Assembly (NCBI GenBank): GCA_021850865.1
Contig: JAJZKN010000001.1
Span: 94,834 to 158,833, forward strand
DNA: 64,000 nt
From: a bacterium
Lineage (GTDB): Bacteria; Patescibacteriota; Saccharimonadia; Saccharimonadales; UBA4665
Direction of reading: 5' to 3'
A model generated the notes under the pieces. That model searched no databases and had not been told where the DNA came from. It worked only from the letters and a program-made list of their open reading frames with translations. A program made the translations under genes and the position numbers. The stretch's first letter is position 1. The number at the start of each line of letters is the position of its first letter. This document shows positions 1 to 10,431 of this stretch, in pieces.

Positions 1-1309
1 TCGAAAAGGCCAGACGCTTTGGAATTGAACGGGCAGCTACTAATATGGCTACGGAAAAAGAGAAGACCATACCAATATTGGAAAAGGTTCTGAGCATGCC
101 GGATGAAATACCAAACATATTTGGCGGCGATGCTTTCATAACCGCCGAATTGTTGGCCGGGAAGAAACTGCTGCCTCCAATACCATTAACTATGCTGGCC
201 GCAACCACAACCCATAATCCGGTCGACATCCCGAGGTTCGCATAAATAAATAGTGCAAGAATCTGGATTGCCAGCCCAAGCGTTGCCGGGATTACCGGAC
301 CCACCTTATCCGAGAGTCTGCCGGCAAACGGCCCAATCACCGAACCGACAATATAGCCGGGGATCAGCAGTAACGACGCGTGAATCGGCGATAGTCCTCT
401 GGTGCCCTGAAGATACATAATAACCAGAAACAAAACGGCAAAGTTGGCCAGGCCCTGAAAGAGCGCCGCCAGCAACGTCGGAGTCATTGTTGGAATCTTA
501 AAAATCGACAATCTAAGCATTGGTTCGGCTTTTTTGTTTTCTATTAAGCCAAATATAATTAACAGAAAAATGCCGCCAATCAAATAGCCGTAAACCGATA
601 AATCAAGGGAACTGGTGGCTAATTTAGTCATCGCCCAGAGTATCCCGAACAGGCCGAGGCCTAAGCTGATCATCCCAATAAAGTCAGTCTTATGCTTCAT
701 ACGTATAATGGTCTCCCTGAGAGTTCGGGTAGCCAGGATAATGGCTACAATGCCGATCGGAACATTGACCCAAAAAATCCATCTCCATGACAGATAAGTA
801 ACGATCAGACCGCCCAATACCACCCCCAGCACCGCGCCTAAACTCCAGCCGATAGCATTATAGCCGTATGCTTTGCCTCTATGATGGGGAGGATAGAGCC
901 CGGCAATAATAGCGCCGCTATTAGCCGAGACAAACGCGCCACCTATTCCCTGAATAATGCGGAAAATTATGATCGAACTCTCGTTCCAGGCAAGAGCGCA
1001 GGCCATTGAACCGAGCACAAAAACCAAAAAACCGGCTTCATACATCTTGACTCGCCCGTACATATCGCCGAACCGGCCAACCTGAGTGGCTAATAATGTG
1101 ATGACTAATAAATAACCGATAACAATCCAAATAACCGAAGCCAGGCCGACTCTGAGACCTTTTTCGATTTCCGGCAAAGCTAAAACCACGATTGTCGTGT
1201 CGATAGCCGTAATCAGCACACCGGTCATTACCACAAGCATCGCCAGCCCCCGGTGCTTGGCTATGCTGCTATGGAAATCAGCCTCGTCGACACTTTTCGC
1301 CTCACTCAT
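1..1309 (-). CDS. MFS transporter, DHA2/EmrB-QacA-like (3' end outside window)
   Basis: Minus-strand translation from ATG at 1309: MSEAKSVDEADFHSSIAKHRGLAMLVVMTGVLITAIDTTIVVLALPEIEKGL...QVGRFGDMYGRVKMYEAGF; typical DHA2 motif. Missing from the ORF track because it runs off the window edge. Confidence 0.9.
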   Translation of the reverse strand, partial: MSEAKSVDEADFHSSIAKHRGLAMLVVMTGVLITAIDTTIVVLALPEIEKGLRVGLASVIWIVIGYLLVITLLATQVGRFGDMYGRVKMYEAGFLVFVLGSMACALAWNESSIIIFRIIQGIGGAFVSANSGAIIAGLYPPHHRGKAYGYNAIGWSLGAVLGVVLGGLIVTYLSWRWIFWVNVPIGIVAIILATRTLRETIIRMKHKTDFIGMISLGLGLFGILWAMTKLATSSLDLSVYGYLIGGIFLLIIFGLIENKKAEPMLRLSIFKIPTMTPTLLAALFQGLANFAVLFLVIMYLQGTRGLSPIHASLLLIPGYIVGSVIGPFAGRLSDKVGPVIPATLGLAIQILALFIYANLGMSTGLWVVVAASIVNGIGGSSFFPANNSAVMKASPPNMFGISSGMLRTFSNIGMVFSFSVAILVAARSIPKRLAFS

Positions 1310-1462
1310 ATACTCTTGAGTATATCAGTTTAATTAGCAGGGCTTGTTTAGGCCTGGTCAAAGTTTTATTATTTTTTTGCCCGTCGACTAATAAAGTCGT
1401 TTTTTATTGCATTGTTAAGATTACTAGGTATTGTTTAAATATAAACTGGGTACACCGATCGA

Positions 1463-2029
1463 GTGAATATGTTAACGAGAACTCTAAGCCAACCGACAAT
1501 TTATGAAATTAGCAAAAACATAGAGTCTATCGACTTAAGCCCGCAAAAGTCCGGTGACTTTTATCCGGAACAGCCAGGGCCTCAATGCCCGTACCTGGCG
1601 GCAGCTGATTATATGACTAGGCGAGAAATGAAAGGACCGGCTGCCCGCATTGGGCGTAGCTCAATTGTCCGATGCCAAATAAACGGTCCGGCAGCGGGCT
1701 ATGGCCAAATACCGGCCAAAAACGACGATGAGACAATTCTTGAATATACCGTCGGCTCACTATATGTTCGCCAAAATCGAACGAGCTTGGCCAGTACGTA
1801 CATAGAGGAAGTACACTATTTCTACGCCGGTTCCGAACGTTTCGAACCGGTAGAAGTCGCTACCCGGGGAATATATATTTTCCTTAACGGTTTTAATAAA
1901 AATGTCTCTAAAGAGATTAAGTTTCTACTGCAAACAGGCAAACACGAGAAGTTGCTCGAGCTGGCTACCCACACCAGAAAGCTAATTAAGCAGTCGCTGG
2001 AATTGCCCGGACTATCTACGACATCATAA
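1463..2029 (+). CDS. hypothetical protein
   Basis: 188 aa ORF with no competing ORF on the other strand over most of its length. Confidence 0.6.
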   Translation: MNMLTRTLSQPTIYEISKNIESIDLSPQKSGDFYPEQPGPQCPYLAAADYMTRREMKGPAARIGRSSIVRCQINGPAAGYGQIPAKNDDETILEYTVGSLYVRQNRTSLASTYIEEVHYFYAGSERFEPVEVATRGIYIFLNGFNKNVSKEIKFLLQTGKHEKLLELATHTRKLIKQSLELPGLSTTS

Positions 2030-2100
2030 AAACCCGACCCAGCATAACCGACTGCCACGCTTTATTTGCTTTAACACATGCAAACAGGGCAGACGTCAAA

Positions 2101-2361
2101 CTAGCTGCCGGCCGCTTTTTCCATCCGTTTAAGTCTAGTGTAATAATCGGGTATTTCTTTAAGGTGCGCCCAGACTATCCGTCCGGTAAGCTTCGGGTCG
2201 TCCCCAGTGATATTGGTCGAGCCACCCCATAATGATCCGTGCTCCAGCTCAACCGCCAGACCGATTCTAAATTGCTCAAGGTCAACCTCGCCAAAGTCTA
2301 CGCCGATTTGCCGGCCGATAACTTCGGCCTCCTGGCTGGTAAATTCCATAACATCACTCAT
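2101..2361 (-). CDS. small hypothetical protein (DUF5661-like possible, not verified)
   Basis: 86 aa ORF, acidic, soluble; alternative + ORF looks like antisense. Confidence 0.55.
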   Translation of the reverse strand: MSDVMEFTSQEAEVIGRQIGVDFGEVDLEQFRIGLAVELEHGSLWGGSTNITGDDPKLTGRIVWAHLKEIPDYYTRLKRMEKAAGS

Positions 2362-2561
2362 GTCTCAATCCTACCATTGGTTCGGTAACCGGTTTGTAAA
2401 TTTTCTAATAGTAAAATCTTGGACCTTAAGCGACAGCCGGCAGCAGGAAGGTGAAATGTCTTAACTGCTATTAGAACGCACGCAAAAGCTGAATAAGTTT
2501 TTATCTAATTATCTACTGGTTAATAAATTAGCCGCGTTGAATTACGGGTGTCTTCTCGGGT

Positions 2562-2978
2562 TCAGTCGGGTTTGTCGCTCCGTCTAAGCGGTGGCATCAA
2601 ATAAACAGCCCCGGCCACCAGTCCGCCTATCAGAAATAACATATCCTTTGACTGCACATTGGTTTTTGCTTGATTGTTAATTTGCTCTAAGTTCAGTGCC
2701 CGAACCGAAGCGGCAGAGGGCAAAACATAAACTTTTAGTCCATCCCGGGAAAAACTATAATCTGACTGATTAATCTCATAGCTCTGGTTATTACAAGCCG
2801 CCGGAATCGAACTGGTTAACGAAGACTGCTGTGGCAAATACTTAGCGCATACCAGACCTGCTTCATACCACCGGATATTTGTCCCGGGGTTGTTAATGGC
2901 AGCAGTCACGCCGTAAGACCCTAACGATGCCGCTCCACCCGCAACCAAAGACAAAGCCGCTCTCTCGAATCTTTTCAT
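2562..2978 (-). CDS. hypothetical membrane/secreted protein with two TM segments
   Basis: 138 aa, N- and C-terminal hydrophobic segments. Confidence 0.6.
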   Translation of the reverse strand: MKRFERAALSLVAGGAASLGSYGVTAAINNPGTNIRWYEAGLVCAKYLPQQSSLTSSIPAACNNQSYEINQSDYSFSRDGLKVYVLPSAASVRALNLEQINNQAKTNVQSKDMLFLIGGLVAGAVYLMPPLRRSDKPD

Positions 2979-3231
2979 TAGCTAAATATTATATAACCGA
3001 TACTTATTAAGGCAAGATATAGCGCATTATCTCATCACCGATAGCTTATTGCGGAACAGAACCGGTAAAGTCACGAACGCAGATTCGTCAAGCTTATCTA
3101 AATTTATTCTCTTAAAGATAGGTTGGGATCATTAAATTACATCTAGCCAGCTTGCAATATAAAGAGGATAATTTCTTACAGCTAAGTCACATAGCAATCA
3201 ATTAAAGTCATATTTATAAGGAGGAAAGACA

Positions 3232-3474
3232 ATGATGTACGGCTGGCGATATAACCACGCGAGTTTTGGTATTTGGGGTGTTATCTTGATGGTTATAGTA
3301 ATGGCGTTATTATTAGCGGGAGTTATCATCGTAATCCACTACCTAACGGCGCACTCGAGCGGCAAACACTACGCCGACGGTGATTCAGCCCTCGCTATAC
3401 TGGAAAAACGCTATGTAACGGGGGAAATCGAAAAAACCGAATTCGAGGAAAAGCGCAAAACCCTGAGTCAATAA
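3232..3474 (+). CDS. SHOCT-domain-like small membrane protein
   Basis: TM segment followed by ALAILEKRYVTGEIEKTEFEEKRKTL (SHOCT pattern); AAGGAGG-type RBS upstream (aaggaggaaagacaatg). Confidence 0.75.
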   Translation: MMYGWRYNHASFGIWGVILMVIVMALLLAGVIIVIHYLTAHSSGKHYADGDSALAILEKRYVTGEIEKTEFEEKRKTLSQ

Positions 3475-3542
3475 CTAGCTAGAATAGCTTTTCACTGGAA
3501 TATATTTTTTTTGAGGCGCAAGTATTATGCTATATATAATTT

Positions 3543-4379
3543 ATGGAAGGTTCGCCCCTAAAAATTAACTACGAGGCGGATAGTGCCCGCGAAGGGTATC
3601 TGACTCTGCAAAAGCTCGTTCAAGAACAAGAACTTTTGTTCATCGAATTTAGGGCGCAAGTCAGCGTTGAGCTTGATGAGACCGGCCGGAAACACCTGGG
3701 CAAAGAGGGTGAGGGTATCGCCAGAGCGCTATTTTATATAGCACCGCACATCAAATATGCGGATAGGGCGGATCGTCACGAACTACAAAACTGCCTGCCG
3801 CCATTCGATAACGTGCTGCTGTCAATTGACGACTGCGTTAAAGCCCTGAGAATTGCCTCCAATGCATCCGGAAGAGTTTTAACCGGAAGATACGGCGACC
3901 TCTACCTAAAAGAGTCGCCGCAACCAACCGCCAATTCGACATCAAGAAGACCGCCTGATCCCCTGGAAGTACATAAGTCTTTATTCAGTGAAGTCATAAA
4001 AATTAGTAAAGACAATATTAAAAGACAGCTCCGGGCCGAAATAGACTATCTCCGTCAAATGAATTCCATCGGTAATGATCATTTCGGGCAAAACGGGGAA
4101 TTAATTGCCCATATTCTCTATGCCCTGTATCCGGCAATCAACGAACAGGTCAACTTAACACAGCAATATCGCCTAGACCAAATACACCCCATGACTATAC
4201 CAATAGATAGCAACTCTGTTAATTTATACGCCAGCGCGTTACAAATTGCCGCCGATGCGGAAAATGTTGTTTTGATCGCCCAGGGAAACAACCAGCTATT
4301 AGTCATTATTCCGGACAGTCGGACCGAAGATGCAGTCGAATATTGGCAAGACAGCGTCAAACAAAGAAATACCGGTTAA
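3543..4379 (+). CDS. hypothetical protein
   Basis: 278 aa ORF. Confidence 0.6.
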   Translation: MEGSPLKINYEADSAREGYLTLQKLVQEQELLFIEFRAQVSVELDETGRKHLGKEGEGIARALFYIAPHIKYADRADRHELQNCLPPFDNVLLSIDDCVKALRIASNASGRVLTGRYGDLYLKESPQPTANSTSRRPPDPLEVHKSLFSEVIKISKDNIKRQLRAEIDYLRQMNSIGNDHFGQNGELIAHILYALYPAINEQVNLTQQYRLDQIHPMTIPIDSNSVNLYASALQIAADAENVVLIAQGNNQLLVIIPDSRTEDAVEYWQDSVKQRNTG

Positions 4380-4439
4380 GCCCAAAGATCACCGAACAGT
4401 TTTATTTCAATTGAAAATGTTTATGCTTTTCATTGCATC

Positions 4440-5921
4440 ATGTTAAGATGTTGTGGTATTTATCATACAAATATGAATCCAGAAATAACTGAGCCGCAAC
4501 AACACAGCATAGATCCTACCGGCTCAGCGATAGATAATAATGGCTCAACGCTGACCCGTTCGGGAGAACGGGTTATTATGCCACTTAGCCCGATCGCCCC
4601 AAACAAGACAGACATCTCTAATGATCCGGTTGTTAGTGCCACCGATTCACAACCGCAGGTCTCTACGGACGAAACGAGCGCCGTTTTTGATCCACTCCCG
4701 CCGACCGAAAACTCCAATATCCAGGCTTCGATCAATACTGCCACAACCTCTAGCGCTAAGCATTCGCAGAACACCAGCTCACCAATTATCAGCGGCAATA
4801 AAAACAAAGCGCAATCGGCCAATATCGTCGAAGGAGACCCTAACAAAATCGTGGCATCCCACCACACTATGCCGGCCAGCCCGTTTGTCGCTTCCTATCA
4901 GCCGAGAAAGAGTAAGCCTAAACGAAAGATCAATTTCCACATCTGGCAGGCAGCAGTTTTGGCAGCGCTCTTGATTATCGCGGCAGCCGTTACGGGAGTT
5001 TTTCTACCAAACTACTGGAGCAATAGCTATCTATCCAAAGTTACCCCGGCGTATAACTACCAGTCAGCCAAAATGTTGTTGGTTTATGAGGCGTTTGCCA
5101 GGCCGGTATTCAGTAGCAACAACAGCCCCTCCTACAAAAGCGATATGGGTGACTATGCCGCTGCCAGCCAAGCAATTAACGCCGCCCGAGTCGGCACCAA
5201 TCAGCTCCAGACCGACAATCAACTAACATCCTGGCCCAGTCTGTTAGTCTTAAGCAAAACCAAACAGGCAGAAGCCACAAACCTGGCAATGAACCAATAC
5301 ATAAAAAATAGCCAGAACTTACTGAATAATTTTTCGGTCTTAATCGCCTACCTTAAAGGTTTCGAAACAATAACTTACGCTGAATCGCCTATGCTGGTTA
5401 CGGCTGTTAAAGAAATAAATAACGCCACCACTAGAAGTCAGCTAATCGCTGGGGTCCAAAACTTACAGTCCGGACTTACTTCTACAGTCACTACCATAAA
5501 CGACTTGCACCCGCCGGCTTACCTCTCAAGCTTTAACACTATCACGATTAATGACTGTACAGCTTTAGCGGCGGCTGCCGGAAATTTTATAACCGCAGTA
5601 AATAATCTCAGTGTTAGCGAATTATCCGTCGCCAATAATCAATACACTCAGGCATCCAACCGGCTGGTTACCGAAATGTCAATCAATATGGCCGGTCTGC
5701 TGCAGAACCATTCACCAATTCATAGTGAAATTATCCGACTAGAGTCAGAGAATCCACTGGGTATAAAAACCAATCACAAAACGAATCCGGGCGGCACGTC
5801 TGGCGGCAAACAGACAACACAGGCAACCAATTACCAGAATTTAATATCCGGACTTAATCAACTCACCAGCGGCAATAATCTGGTCCAGAAAATCAACAAA
5901 AGTATTATCGAATTTCACTAA
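4440..5921 (+). CDS. hypothetical single-TM surface/secreted protein
   Basis: 493 aa; Ser/Thr/Asn-rich N-terminus, one TM (IWQAAVLAALLIIAAAVTGVFL), extracellular-like domain; true start may be the ATG at 4473 (MNPEITEPQQ). Confidence 0.65.
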   Translation: MLRCCGIYHTNMNPEITEPQQHSIDPTGSAIDNNGSTLTRSGERVIMPLSPIAPNKTDISNDPVVSATDSQPQVSTDETSAVFDPLPPTENSNIQASINTATTSSAKHSQNTSSPIISGNKNKAQSANIVEGDPNKIVASHHTMPASPFVASYQPRKSKPKRKINFHIWQAAVLAALLIIAAAVTGVFLPNYWSNSYLSKVTPAYNYQSAKMLLVYEAFARPVFSSNNSPSYKSDMGDYAAASQAINAARVGTNQLQTDNQLTSWPSLLVLSKTKQAEATNLAMNQYIKNSQNLLNNFSVLIAYLKGFETITYAESPMLVTAVKEINNATTRSQLIAGVQNLQSGLTSTVTTINDLHPPAYLSSFNTITINDCTALAAAAGNFITAVNNLSVSELSVANNQYTQASNRLVTEMSINMAGLLQNHSPIHSEIIRLESENPLGIKTNHKTNPGGTSGGKQTTQATNYQNLISGLNQLTSGNNLVQKINKSIIEFH

Positions 5922-5998
5922 TCATCGACTAGGGTGGATGATAGGCCCTTAAGAGTGCGGTTATTTTCAAATAAACAAATTAATTATAAAGTTAAGTA

Positions 5999-6619
5999 AT
6001 GTTGCTAGGCGAAGACAGGCCAACCGAACCAGCCTTTCTGATGGCCGAACTTAGGGCCGCTTCGGAAGCTTTTTTAGCTGGTACTAAAACGAGACCCGGT
6101 GAAGTTTATCGTCCGGTCCGGATGTTTCTCGGCCAAAACACCGTCGATTCGTGGCGGCAAAAAAGATATAGAACCCCGTTTTATACTTTGGATTTACCGG
6201 CAACGCGCGCCGTTTTAGTGAGTGAACTGTCAAAAGATAAGACCAGCCCAGAAGAAGAAGTGATGTTTCTGGAACAGTTTGGACTAATAAGGAGCCGGGA
6301 AGCACGGAGGCGCAAACTTGGTAAACTAGTTTTGAACGCCTATCAGCTGTCAATGCTGGAAAATTTACGAGTCAAGCCGGCGGTTGATGAAATAATTTAC
6401 GATTTAAACGTAAACAGTCGACGTTTAGGCAGCAAGAAGTTACCGGAAACAGCGACAGAGAGGTTCATTTACTCATCGGAACGAGGGATGCTTTATGTCA
6501 ACCCCGAGCGGGAAGGGGACGATGCTATAGCTATAGCACCACAAACCGCTTTAACACATTTAAGTCATATGACCGGGATTCAAGCTGCGCCAAATAGAGA
6601 TAGGGGGACACTAAATTAA
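5999..6619 (+). CDS. hypothetical protein
   Basis: 206 aa ORF. Confidence 0.55.
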   Translation: MLLGEDRPTEPAFLMAELRAASEAFLAGTKTRPGEVYRPVRMFLGQNTVDSWRQKRYRTPFYTLDLPATRAVLVSELSKDKTSPEEEVMFLEQFGLIRSREARRRKLGKLVLNAYQLSMLENLRVKPAVDEIIYDLNVNSRRLGSKKLPETATERFIYSSERGMLYVNPEREGDDAIAIAPQTALTHLSHMTGIQAAPNRDRGTLN

Positions 6620-6696
6620 CCCAACCTTTAGAAGTCGGCAAAATCATACCACTAAACAACCATTCATTATTTTCCAGGATATGTTATGGTAAGCAC

Positions 6697-7341
6697 ATGG
6701 TAATGAGCGACCCGGAAAAAGACCCCTTCAAACTACCCTGGTCTTGGAATCCATGGATTCGCAATGTCCAAAAAGAAGAATATTACGAATGTCAGCTGCG
6801 GAAGATCGCGCCTGATCCAGTCAGTCAGCAGGAACTGGAACAATCCATCGATCGGCAATACCATAAATACATTATTCCGCGACACGCGGCGGCTATGTTG
6901 ATATCGACGATGCTGGGACTGGCAAAAGGGGAAGCAGGCAACCTGCGGCAAGAATTATTAACGGACTGTAGCGCGCAAGGTTTTGATCTTGTTGTTGAGG
7001 ACTTCGAACTAAGTACGCTAAAAATAGAGTCCGCTCCTTCGCTTGGAACTTCTTACCGATCAGGTGAGAATGAACGTTATCTCGGTGGGCATTATTCAGC
7101 TGAAATTATAGCCCGAACAGTCGGAGTTAACCCAAACGATTTAACGGATATGCTTGGCGATCCATCGACCGACCAAAATTATCTAATGCTCAGAGACGGC
7201 AGTTATATTTTTGAAGTTCGCTCAAGTGTTATACCCAATAAAATAGCTATCAGTGAATTAATGAAACTGAGTGAATTCGGTAGCGCAATGCTGGAAAACA
7301 GTCTCGCGTCATATGCCAGGGGACTGAACTTCAGCGACTGA
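6697..7341 (+). CDS. hypothetical protein
   Basis: 214 aa ORF ending in TGA. Confidence 0.55.
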   Translation: MVMSDPEKDPFKLPWSWNPWIRNVQKEEYYECQLRKIAPDPVSQQELEQSIDRQYHKYIIPRHAAAMLISTMLGLAKGEAGNLRQELLTDCSAQGFDLVVEDFELSTLKIESAPSLGTSYRSGENERYLGGHYSAEIIARTVGVNPNDLTDMLGDPSTDQNYLMLRDGSYIFEVRSSVIPNKIAISELMKLSEFGSAMLENSLASYARGLNFSD

Positions 7342-7794
7342 TATATTTGGAGTTGTCGGCTCTGCTTTGCCGCCCGAGCAAGACCGATCGTTATTTAGTT
7401 TATGGTAACAAGCCCACCCCCGACAAATTGTTGATTTCGGATAATTACCAACCCCGGGTGACCGATTGAACACCCCCGGCTCGGCTTCTGTTATTGTCTT
7501 AGCCAATGGTTTTATTATTTTAGCTGACCGGTTTAAATTGTAGTGTGCGGCGTAAACGAATCGTAAAAGAAAGGCTGATTTTACAAGTTGCGCTGGTAAG
7601 ATTAAGAAAAAAGACGGCGCAAAGATCTCGCAACAGCCCCACATCAGCAAGTGTATCCACGGCAAATACGCGATACTCAGCAATTATCGTTAGTTAGCAC
7701 AAGCATTAAGATAGTTTAATTGCATAGTTAGCGAATCTATTGCTTCGAATATTTATTTATTGTAATATTCACTTAGTACCGGTTATTAGAACTG

Positions 7795-10272
7795 GTGGTC
7801 TATAGTCGGCTAGAAAGAATCAACAGCTTTGCAATGATTAAGAAACTATTTACCTTAACTATCGCTGCCGTTATCTTTAGTTTTACGATTTTGCCGATTG
7901 AATCTTATGCTTCCGCTGCAAGCACTAACCTGATAGCAAACCCGGCACTCACCACACCCGATCCGACAAACTCGAATTTGCCGGAATTCTGGCAACAGGG
8001 AAGCTGGGGCACTAACACTGAAACCTTCGCCTATCTAAACAGCGGCTATAACGACACTAACAGCGTTCAGGTCAATATGACCAGCCACACCTCTGGCGAC
8101 GCCAAATGGTATTTCAATCCGGTCAGCGTCACCCCGAACAGCAAATATACCTTCAGTGATTACTACCAAAGCAACGTCACTACCGACGTGGTTGCCCAAT
8201 ATGGTCTAAGCAGCGGCGGCTATACTTACGTCGATCTTGGATCGGTCGCCCCCAGCAGTTCCTGGCAGGAATTCAGTTCAACCTTCAACACGCCGTCGAA
8301 TATAACCAATTTAACCATCTTTCATCTGATTAACAGCGTCGGCATGCTGACGACCGACAACTTTTCACTGACTGCCGGCGCGCCGTCAGCACCGCTTAAC
8401 AGCAATTTAATCTATAATCCTTCGATGGCAATATCCAGCGGTAGCCAGCCGGCCGGCTGGCAACAGGGAAGCTGGGGCACTAACACTGAAACCTTCGCCT
8501 ATCTAAACAGCGGCTATAACGACACTAACAGCATTCAGGTCAATATGACCAGCTACACCTCCGGCGACGCCAAATGGCATTTCAATCCGGTCAGCGTCAT
8601 TCCGAACACTACTTATAATTTCAGTGACTATTATCAGTCGAACGTGGCAACGGATGTTGTTGTCCAGTTCGAAGACACTAGTGGTAACTACACCTATTTG
8701 GATCTAGGAAATGCCAACCAGAGCAATACCTGGGCTAATTATGCCGCTTCTTTCACTACGCCCGCTAACGTCGCCAACTTAACTATCTTCCACCTGATTA
8801 ATAGCGTCGGCACACTGACGACCGATGACTACTCATTAAGTGTTTCGACGGCACCAAGCGTCGACATTACCAACCCGACAAACGGGTCCACTGTAAGCGG
8901 TACTCTAACTTTGTCCGCCACAGCTTCGGCGAGCGATAAGATAGCAAGTGTTCAGTTCGTTCTGGATGGTAACAATATCGGGCCGGCAATTACCAACGCA
9001 CCATATGATTTAAGCTGGAGCTCAGACGGAGTAGCCAACGGCTACCACAACCTGACCGCTGTCGCTGTCGGCTCCGACGGGGCAACCACTAAATCAACTC
9101 CCGTGACAATAAACGTCAGCAACAGTAACCCGACTGGAGGCAATTTAATACCCGACCCGCTAATCAACGTGCCGGATCCGGCAAATTCCAATTTGCCACT
9201 TAATTGGGTTCATTCTTCTTGGGGCACCAACACTGAAACCTTCGCCTATCTAAACAGCGGCTATAACGACACTAACAGCATTCAGGTCAATATGACCAGC
9301 TACACCTCCGGCGACGCCAAATGGCATTTTATGCCGCAGGTGGTATCACCCGACACTCAGTACAAGTACAGCGAATACTATAAGTCAAACATTCAGACAC
9401 AGGTAATGGCCGTCTTTAATATGAATAACGGGACGACCCAGTACCAGTTTATCGGCCTACCCGATAGCGCCAATAGCTGGACTAAGTTTACTAGTGACTT
9501 TTCCATACCGCTTGGCACGTCAACACTAACCATTTATCACCTAATCAACGGTGTCGGCACACTGACAATTGATGATTTTTCACTGTCACCGTACAACCCG
9601 ACCGGTTTTAAGCGTCCGCTACTAAGCATTACTTTTGACGACGGATATTCCAGCACATTTAATAATGGCTTACCACTACTAAAGCAATACGGCTACAGCT
9701 CGACCCAATACATTATTACCGATTTAATTAACGCCAACAGCTATTACATGACAAACTCTCAGGTAAAAAAGATGTACCAGAGCGGACAAGAGATTGCCTC
9801 GCATACTACTTCCCACCCAAATTTGACGACCGAGTCAAGCGCGTCGGTTATCAATGAATTGACCCAATCGCAAAAACAACTGGAGAAATGGATCGGTGCA
9901 CCAGTAACGGATATGGCTTACCCCTACGGCCTTTATAACACGGCTGTGCAAAACCTGGTTTCGAACGATTATGCCAGCGGTCGGGGCGTCGAAGACGGTT
10001 TAAATAGTAAAGATAACTTCAATCCTTATGACCTCAAAGTCCAAAACATCTTCAGTTTCACCACCACCGCGCAGGTTGCGGATTGGATCAAGCAAGCCCA
10101 GGAAACAAACACCTGGTTAATTCTGGTCTATCATTCGGTCGACCCCAATCCCGTAGACATCTATAACGTCACACCTACTCAGTTAGCGAATCAACTGGCA
10201 GCCATAAGGTCCAGCGGCATAACCGTCGAAAATATAACGACAGCTCTTGCAGAAGTTAAATCCCAGCTATAG
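7795..10272 (+). CDS. secreted multi-domain polysaccharide deacetylase (NodB-like) with three CBM-like beta-sandwich modules and one Ig-like domain
   Basis: Signal peptide (MIKKLFTLTIAAVIFSFTILPIESYA; true start probably ATG at 7834); C-terminus RPLLSITFDDGYSSTF...EIASHTTSHPNLT...MAYPYG is NodB-type; PSVDITNPTNGSTVSGT...VQFVLDGNNIG is Ig-like. Confidence 0.88.
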   Translation: MVYSRLERINSFAMIKKLFTLTIAAVIFSFTILPIESYASAASTNLIANPALTTPDPTNSNLPEFWQQGSWGTNTETFAYLNSGYNDTNSVQVNMTSHTSGDAKWYFNPVSVTPNSKYTFSDYYQSNVTTDVVAQYGLSSGGYTYVDLGSVAPSSSWQEFSSTFNTPSNITNLTIFHLINSVGMLTTDNFSLTAGAPSAPLNSNLIYNPSMAISSGSQPAGWQQGSWGTNTETFAYLNSGYNDTNSIQVNMTSYTSGDAKWHFNPVSVIPNTTYNFSDYYQSNVATDVVVQFEDTSGNYTYLDLGNANQSNTWANYAASFTTPANVANLTIFHLINSVGTLTTDDYSLSVSTAPSVDITNPTNGSTVSGTLTLSATASASDKIASVQFVLDGNNIGPAITNAPYDLSWSSDGVANGYHNLTAVAVGSDGATTKSTPVTINVSNSNPTGGNLIPDPLINVPDPANSNLPLNWVHSSWGTNTETFAYLNSGYNDTNSIQVNMTSYTSGDAKWHFMPQVVSPDTQYKYSEYYKSNIQTQVMAVFNMNNGTTQYQFIGLPDSANSWTKFTSDFSIPLGTSTLTIYHLINGVGTLTIDDFSLSPYNPTGFKRPLLSITFDDGYSSTFNNGLPLLKQYGYSSTQYIITDLINANSYYMTNSQVKKMYQSGQEIASHTTSHPNLTTESSASVINELTQSQKQLEKWIGAPVTDMAYPYGLYNTAVQNLVSNDYASGRGVEDGLNSKDNFNPYDLKVQNIFSFTTTAQVADWIKQAQETNTWLILVYHSVDPNPVDIYNVTPTQLANQLAAIRSSGITVENITTALAEVKSQL
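7991..8129 (+). repeat. internal repeat copy 1 in deacetylase gene
   Basis: ggcaacagggaagctggggcactaacactgaaaccttcgcctatctaaacagcggctataacgacactaacagc... Confidence 0.9.
8459..8608 (+). repeat. internal repeat copy 2 in deacetylase gene
   Basis: Almost identical DNA to copy 1, 468 bp downstream. Confidence 0.9.
9220..9330 (+). repeat. internal repeat copy 3 in deacetylase gene
   Basis: About 110 bp matching copy 2 (8473-8582) with one mismatch seen by eye. Confidence 0.9.
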
Positions 10273-10431
10273 ACACCGGTAAAGTACATAAAGGTTACGC
10301 TTTATCATATTCTTTACTATATTGCATATTTAGTGTATCTTATATTTAAACAAATACCTCTTTTTATGCACAGCCGAACAGGGCTGCCGTATTGTTATTA
10401 TCTTTAATCAAAATACTGAGGTCTAAGAAGA

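Noticed and set aside
4463-4867. 134-aa minus-strand ORF
   Set aside because: Antisense to the 493-aa membrane protein; composition looks like a shadow ORF. The same applies to many track entries such as 29152-29637, 36502-36855, 14081-14590 and 57461-57832.
7309-7683. 124-aa minus-strand ORF in intergenic region
   Set aside because: Overlaps the end of the 214-aa ORF, odd composition, no RBS; not convincing as a gene.
10288-10305. ATAAAG-gttacg-CTTTAT hairpin after the deacetylase gene
   Set aside because: Only 6 A/T-rich pairs; could be a weak terminator but not strong enough to call.
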